From Levilactobacillus mulengensis (GTDB taxonomy: Bacteria > Bacillota > Bacilli > Lactobacillales > Lactobacillaceae), in the NCBI RefSeq assembly GCF_003946045.1, contig NZ_RHNW01000007.1, forward strand, positions 1 to 64,000: DNA of 64,000 nt, written 5' to 3'. The notes under the pieces were generated by a model. The model did not search any database. It was not told the origin of the DNA and was given only the letters and a program-made list of their open reading frames with translations. The translations under genes were made by a program, and so were the position numbers. Of this stretch, positions 60,371-64,000 are shown piece after piece; position 1 is the stretch's first letter, and every line of letters begins with the position of its first letter.

Positions 60371-60427
60371 AAATGCATCGTTCTCCCTTGTTTTTCACCG
60401 AGGTAGGGTGTAGTATTCTCAAATATA

Positions 60428-60443
60428 AGATACGGCCGTATCT
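60428..60443. promoter_or_regulatory. TetR operator between tetR and the MFS exporter
   Basis: AGATACGGCCGTATCT, a perfect 16-bp palindrome in the divergent promoter region, 25 bp before the exporter start codon. Confidence 0.8.
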
Positions 60444-60467
60444 AATTTAAGAAGTCAGGTGATTCGT

Positions 60468-61850
60468 ATGACCCAAAAGCCTTCAACGAAAAACATTATT
60501 CAAATCGCGCTGTTCCTAGTGGTCGGGGCCATTGCCCCACTACTCGACACCACCATGACCAACGTTGCCTTAGCCACTATTATGCAGTCGTTGCACGTTT
60601 CCGTCAACGCCGTTCAGTGGGTCACCACCAGTTACGTGCTGGCCATGGGTATCACCGTCCCCATCGCAGGTTGGGCAACCAACTGGTTCGACGGCAAACG
60701 CCTGTACCTCTCCGCACTCGTCGTCTTTCTCCTAGGCTCGATTCTGTCTAGCTGGGCAACGACGCTCCCGCTCCTAGTCATTGGCCGTATCATCCAGGGT
60801 GCCGCGGCCGGCGTCGTGGTCCCACTGATTACCACCCTGATTGTACAGGTCGCTGGTAGCCAGGGCCTGGGCAAATTGATGGCCATCGTGGGCATGCCCG
60901 CCGTGTTGATCCCAATCCTGGGGCCAACCGTGGGCGGTTACCTGATTGAAGCGGGCAACTGGCACTGGATTTTTCTCATCAACATCCCCATTGTCCTGCT
61001 TTCTCTCGCCCTCTTGTGGTGGAAAATGCCTAACTTTCCGGCAAGCAAACGGGGCAAGCACCTCGACCTGCCCAGCTTGAGTCTGCTGGCGGGCCTGTTC
61101 ACCGCCGCCATCATTGGCATTACGCGTTTCAGTACCGGCGCCACTTTCACATCGGCCAAGGTGTTAACGCCACTCTTGTTGGCACTCGCCCTCCTAATCG
61201 GTTACATTCTCTACGCTTGGTACCGACCTAACCAAGCGCTGATCAGCCTGGCCCTCTTCAAGTCGCCAACCTTCGACGCCTCGGCCATCATCCTAATGTT
61301 GTCCGGGATTGCCGTGAATGGTGCTATGTTCCTGTTGCCCCTTTACCTGCAAAATACCCGCGGCCTCAGCGTAGTTTGGTCCGGAACCTATCTGATTGCG
61401 CAGGGACTGGGTCTCTTGGTTTCCCGCAGCCAAATTGGCAAACTGACCGACAACATCGGTGCTCGCTGGGTCGTCCTCGCCGCCATCCTCGTCGCCATCG
61501 CCGGAACGCTCCCCTTCGTCTTCTTCACGGCGCAGACGCCAACTTGGCTCCTCTTGGCGGTTCTCTTTATCCGCGGAATTGGGCAAGGCGGCCTGACCAT
61601 TCCGGTGATGGCCGATAGCTATACCGGTTTGCCGAAAAATCTGATTGCGGAAGCGACCACGGCCTCCCGGATGCTCCAAAATATCGGTGGCGCCATGGGG
61701 ACCGCGGTCCTCGCCACCATCATCCAACACGAACTTCCCAGCGTCGGCCTCAATGCAGCCTACCAGACCGCCTTCATGTGGTCAGTTGGGTTTATCGCCG
61801 TTACGGCCTTGCCCGCTTGGTTCTTAAGTCATGGCGTGGCGAAGCGCTAG
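60468..61850 (+). CDS. MFS drug exporter, DHA2 family (EmrB/QacA type)
   Basis: 460 residues from ATG 60468 (AGGTG upstream; GTG 60459 overlaps it). Fourteen membrane helices. LDTTMTNVALATIMQSLHVSVNAVQWVTTSYVLAMG is the DHA2 helix-1/2 signature with the membrane-embedded Asp, and the motif C-like GPTVGGYLI follows. Exports lipophilic or cationic compounds using the proton gradient. Controlled by the divergent TetR. Strong terminator after the stop. Confidence 0.93.
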   Translation: MTQKPSTKNIIQIALFLVVGAIAPLLDTTMTNVALATIMQSLHVSVNAVQWVTTSYVLAMGITVPIAGWATNWFDGKRLYLSALVVFLLGSILSSWATTLPLLVIGRIIQGAAAGVVVPLITTLIVQVAGSQGLGKLMAIVGMPAVLIPILGPTVGGYLIEAGNWHWIFLINIPIVLLSLALLWWKMPNFPASKRGKHLDLPSLSLLAGLFTAAIIGITRFSTGATFTSAKVLTPLLLALALLIGYILYAWYRPNQALISLALFKSPTFDASAIILMLSGIAVNGAMFLLPLYLQNTRGLSVVWSGTYLIAQGLGLLVSRSQIGKLTDNIGARWVVLAAILVAIAGTLPFVFFTAQTPTWLLLAVLFIRGIGQGGLTIPVMADSYTGLPKNLIAEATTASRMLQNIGGAMGTAVLATIIQHELPSVGLNAAYQTAFMWSVGFIAVTALPAWFLSHGVAKR

Positions 61851-61880
61851 GTGAATTGCACTGTAAAATATCGATTCAAA

Positions 61881-61931
61881 AAGGTACCCCGACAAAACCA
61901 GCCCCACTGGCCTGTCGCGGTACCTTTGCAT
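61881..61931 (+). terminator. Terminator of the MFS gene
   Basis: AAAGGTACCCCGACA / TGTCGCGGTACCTTT. Confidence 0.85.
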
Positions 61932-61935
61932 TTTA

Positions 61936-62085
61936 AAAAAAATAAGCCTTCCCTCTAACTTTAGCAGGTTAGGGAAGACTCGCTCCATGAGTCAATCTTG
62001 ATCAGTTACCGTTGTCTCAACGGCTAGCTTTCACAGACTAGACCGGTGTTTAACAGACACGGGCCTTTTCTGATGGCTATAGTCT
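61936..62085 (-). ncRNA. Candidate small RNA or long 3' UTR ending at a strong terminator
   Basis: On the minus strand a TTGGTA-18-TAGACT promoter-like pair (about 62085-62114) lies just before the gap. The region has CCGTTGAGACAACGG and GACTC-ATGGAGC-GAGTC hairpins and ends with CTTCCCTAAC / GTTAGAGGGAAG plus eight T (61936-61972). No ORF. It may instead be the 3' UTR of the matrixin gene. Confidence 0.3.
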
Positions 62086-62128
62086 ACCATGTTCACCCAA
62101 GGTTTACCAACAAATACCCCATCAATTT

Positions 62129-62803
62129 TTACTGATAAATCAGCTTCAGGCTCTTCAAGTCCCCGCGCGATAACCGGGTCTGACCGTGAGCAATGGGATA
62201 CATCACCGACTTGCGCGACTTACTGTGGTCTAAGCCCAGCGCGTGCCCCAGTTCATGGACGGCCACGGCATCCGTATAGGCGGCTGAATAATCGCCATTG
62301 AGGCTAGCCTCCGCATGATTTTCACTGTCGGTACCCCAGCCATCATTCGTCTGAATGATTTCGGGACCCCCGTGACCCAGCTCCACCGTTGCGGCCTGTT
62401 TGGCCATCTTCTTGTGATACACAGAAAAGGTGATCTGGTTATGACCCGCGCCCGACCAGCCCGAATTTTCAACTAAATGCACGATACCCGTCTGATTATA
62501 GACCTGAACGGCGTCGGCAAAGACTTGCTTACCGTCCGCCGGTAGCTGGTCGCTGAACCGGTAATAATACGTTTTCGACAGGCCCACGCCCTGCACGATA
62601 TCCACGATGGGCGTGGCGTCCTTGGGCACCTTCACGGATGCCGCGTGCGTAATCGTTGGGTCCTGCGGTGATCCAAGGGCGTTGCCACCCCGAATCTGAT
62701 CGATGGCCGCGGTTAATTGTGGCAACCGTCCACTCCGATACCCCAACCCGATTAACAATAATCCCACTAATATACCTAATACTAAAACCCGACCTCGACG
62801 CAT
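62129..62803 (-). CDS. Membrane-anchored matrixin-type zinc metalloprotease
   Basis: 224 residues. N-terminal membrane helix (residues 5-22), then a catalytic domain with the metzincin zinc site VHELGHALGLDHS near residue 182 and the Met-turn SVMYPIAHG near 200. Residues 80-175 hold the upper sheet with the matrixin-like YRFSDQLP and ITFSVYHKK. Works outside the cell on surface proteins or milk/plant proteins; matrixin-like proteases of this size occur in many lactobacilli. No propeptide cysteine switch was seen. Monocistronic. Confidence 0.88.
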   Translation of the reverse strand: MRRGRVLVLGILVGLLLIGLGYRSGRLPQLTAAIDQIRGGNALGSPQDPTITHAASVKVPKDATPIVDIVQGVGLSKTYYYRFSDQLPADGKQVFADAVQVYNQTGIVHLVENSGWSGAGHNQITFSVYHKKMAKQAATVELGHGGPEIIQTNDGWGTDSENHAEASLNGDYSAAYTDAVAVHELGHALGLDHSKSRKSVMYPIAHGQTRLSRGDLKSLKLIYQ

Positions 62804-62915
62804 ACCGTCGTCCCCTATCCATTTCCAGTTCGGTCGCGGACCATGATTCCCCGCCGTGACCAGTTATGCCATTAACCAGTTATACCACACTACTTTCCGG
62901 AATCATAGCGTCTCA

Positions 62916-62966
62916 ACCAAAAAGGCACCCGCCCAGTCCAAATGGACCAGGTAGCTGCCTCATCAA
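62916..62966 (-). terminator. Terminator copy 1, downstream of the toxin gene
   Basis: Minus-strand GGCAGCTACCTGGTCC / GGACTGGGCGGGTGCC hairpin followed by TTTTT. Nearly identical (about 48 of 51 bases) to the terminator at 63803-63853. Confidence 0.85.
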
Positions 62967-62997
62967 CCCGATTTAGGTGACCAATTACGGATAGATC

Positions 62998-63354
62998 CTA
63001 ACTATTTTTACGTAAATCCGTAATAAATTGGAACAGATTATCACGGTCCTCTGGTGCCAGCTTGCCCAATGGTGGTCGTTGCATCATATAGTCTGTCGCT
63101 AGCACATATGCCCGGTGCACATCTACATACGAAGCCTTACTTAGCCCTGCTTCGCGCCAGAATTCGAGTGGAAAATAGCGTTTTTGAATCTGCACTGACT
63201 TTTCCGCATACTTACTGGTTATCTTATAGAACGCAGCTTCCTGGCCATCCATCATGACGACCAGTGCTGGCCGTGTCTTAAATGATTTGCCGTCATCATA
63301 CGGGACCTCAGCAATCACCACATCCATGAGGTGAAACTGTCCCTCACTCGTCAT
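62998..63354 (-). CDS. PemK/MazF family endoribonuclease toxin
   Basis: 118 residues from ATG 63354; a longer reading to 63534 would run through the antitoxin gene and is not used. FHLMDVVIAEVPYDDGKSFKTRPALVVM is the PemK/MazF start, followed by KITSKYAEKS and a C-terminal helix. Sequence-specific mRNA cleavage is expected. It overlaps the antitoxin stop by 11 bp, the usual translational coupling. The pair sits between two copies of one terminator. Confidence 0.88.
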   Translation of the reverse strand: MTSEGQFHLMDVVIAEVPYDDGKSFKTRPALVVMMDGQEAAFYKITSKYAEKSVQIQKRYFPLEFWREAGLSKASYVDVHRAYVLATDYMMQRPPLGKLAPEDRDNLFQFITDLRKNS

Positions 63355-63643
63355 CTTCAGCCATCCAAGCCGCAAAATTAGGCGATTTAGCAGCATCGAC
63401 AGTCCCATCTGGCTTAAATTCAACCTTTTCGACGGAGCCCTCAGCGACAAGGTTCGCCCAATCAAGAGCCGTTGGTGTCTTTTTGATACTAATCTCATCA
63501 TTTTCTGTAAGGCTAACTTGTAATGTATTTCCACCAGTCAAATTTATTTTTTTACGAATATCTGCCGGAATCACAATTTGGCCCTTAGGAGAAACTTTCA
63601 CCTCAAAGGTTCGATTGACTAAATCTCGCTTAATCTTTTCCAT
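63344..63643 (-). CDS. AbrB/SpoVT-fold antitoxin of the PemK/MazF module
   Basis: 99 residues. The swapped-hairpin DNA-binding domain is FEVKVSPKGQIVIPADIRKKINLTGGNTLQVSL near residues 13-45. The acidic C-terminus (KPDGTVDAAKSPNFAAWMAEDDE) should occupy the toxin's active site. AAAGGAG precedes ATG 63643. First gene of the pair; likely represses its own promoter. Confidence 0.9.
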   Translation of the reverse strand: MEKIKRDLVNRTFEVKVSPKGQIVIPADIRKKINLTGGNTLQVSLTENDEISIKKTPTALDWANLVAEGSVEKVEFKPDGTVDAAKSPNFAAWMAEDDE

Positions 63644-63802
63644 AACAATTAGCTCCTTTGGCCCATCCTGACAATCTTCACTTTACCGTTTGACGTTTTA
63701 CATCATACTAACATACTGTAGGCCATTGTACCTTGTTGTCGGCTTTATTTCACCCTTTACGCTTGCTTCCACCTGATAGCCACCGATGTCCTTCAGAATT
63801 CA

Positions 63803-63853
63803 CCAAAAAAGGCACCCGCCCAGTCCAAATGGACCAGGTAGGTGCCTCATCAA
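63803..63853 (-). terminator. Terminator copy 2, downstream of phosphoketolase
   Basis: Minus-strand GGCACCTACCTGGTCC / GGACTGGGCGGGTGCC followed by TTTTTT, 11 bp after the phosphoketolase stop. Confidence 0.88.
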
Positions 63854-63864
63854 ACAGTTTTAAG

Positions 63865-64000
63865 TTACTTCAGTGGCTTCCATTGCCAGTTGTTAACTTC
63901 TGGCAAGTCAGTCCCGACCTCACGGATGTAAGCCGTGTGCTTAGCAACCATGTCGTCCATGCGTTGGATAAAGTAGGCGCCCTTAACAGCGTATTCTTTA
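63865..64000 (-). CDS. xfp: Phosphoketolase, C-terminal end (partial)
   Basis: Only the last 44 codons are inside the window. The tail [31 protein letters not shown] matches the conserved end of xylulose-5-phosphate/fructose-6-phosphate phosphoketolase, the key enzyme of heterofermentative sugar use, which makes acetyl phosphate and glyceraldehyde-3-phosphate. It supports the view that the organism is a heterofermenter. The gene runs off the right edge. Confidence 0.85.
   Translation of the reverse strand, partial: KEYAVKGAYFIQRMDDMVAKHTAYIREVGTDLPEVNNWQWKPLK

Noticed and set aside
62998-63534. 178-codon version of the toxin gene
   Set aside because: The extra N-terminal 60 codons are out-of-frame antitoxin sequence; ATG 63354 gives the normal family length and the usual overlap.

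Overview
The window looks like chromosome from a heterofermentative member of the Lactobacillaceae, most likely Levilactobacillus or a close relative. Pointers are the fairly high GC for a lactobacillus, Gram-positive style ribosome binding sites and rho-independent terminators, DUF5776-type cell-surface repeats, a choloylglycine-hydrolase family enzyme, an oleate hydratase, an R-ADH-like short-chain dehydrogenase, and the tail of a phosphoketolase gene at the right edge. The genus is inference; no rRNA is present.

Layout. 1-8.3 kb: an AT-rich, probably truncated AlbA_2 gene, a GGDEF cyclase, one tRNA-Arg, MarR, nnrE, a D-Ala-D-Ala dipeptidase, a secreted DUF5776 protein and a membrane protein. 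8.3-24 kb: acyl hydrolase, NlpC/P60, lipid flippase, S9 peptidase, panE, an orphan ATP-cone protein, a cysteine-less Spx, a CPA1 antiporter and a 5'-nucleotidase. 24-37.6 kb: an RNase Y paralogue, membrane proteins, hydrolases, pepF, and oleate hydratase behind its TetR regulator. 37.6-52 kb: an orphan RelB-like antitoxin, a protein with a histone H1-like tail, lplA, an Rrf2 regulator, the complete oppDFBCA operon, a CDF transporter, Usp, an RluA enzyme and several tiny one-helix membrane proteins. 52-64 kb: an SDR, a response regulator with two histidine-kinase paralogues, greA, TetR plus drug exporter, a matrixin protease, and a PemK/MazF toxin-antitoxin pair next to phosphoketolase.

Two things stand out. 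(1) The AgrA/AgrC-like operon at 54.0-57.4 kb carries two kinases with complementary lesions. One keeps the phospho-accepting histidine but has no N-box or G-box. The other keeps both ATP-binding boxes but has lost the histidine. They look like an obligate hetero-kinase. (2) Intergenic spaces are filled by a dispersed structured repeat, called here family R: 17 copies, about one per 4 kb. It folds as a four-way cloverleaf with a closing stem and three hairpins. Diverged copies change the sequence of all helices but keep the pairing. A second hairpin family (S) has about four further copies. Several R copies lie directly at gene ends and one supplies a gene's stop codon.

Most genes stand alone or in short operons, so the window is mainly metabolic, transport and envelope chromosome. 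Mobile or accessory signatures are limited to the repeats, the toxin-antitoxin pair flanked by a duplicated terminator, and the AT-rich left-edge gene. No IS element, prophage, CRISPR array or rRNA operon was seen.
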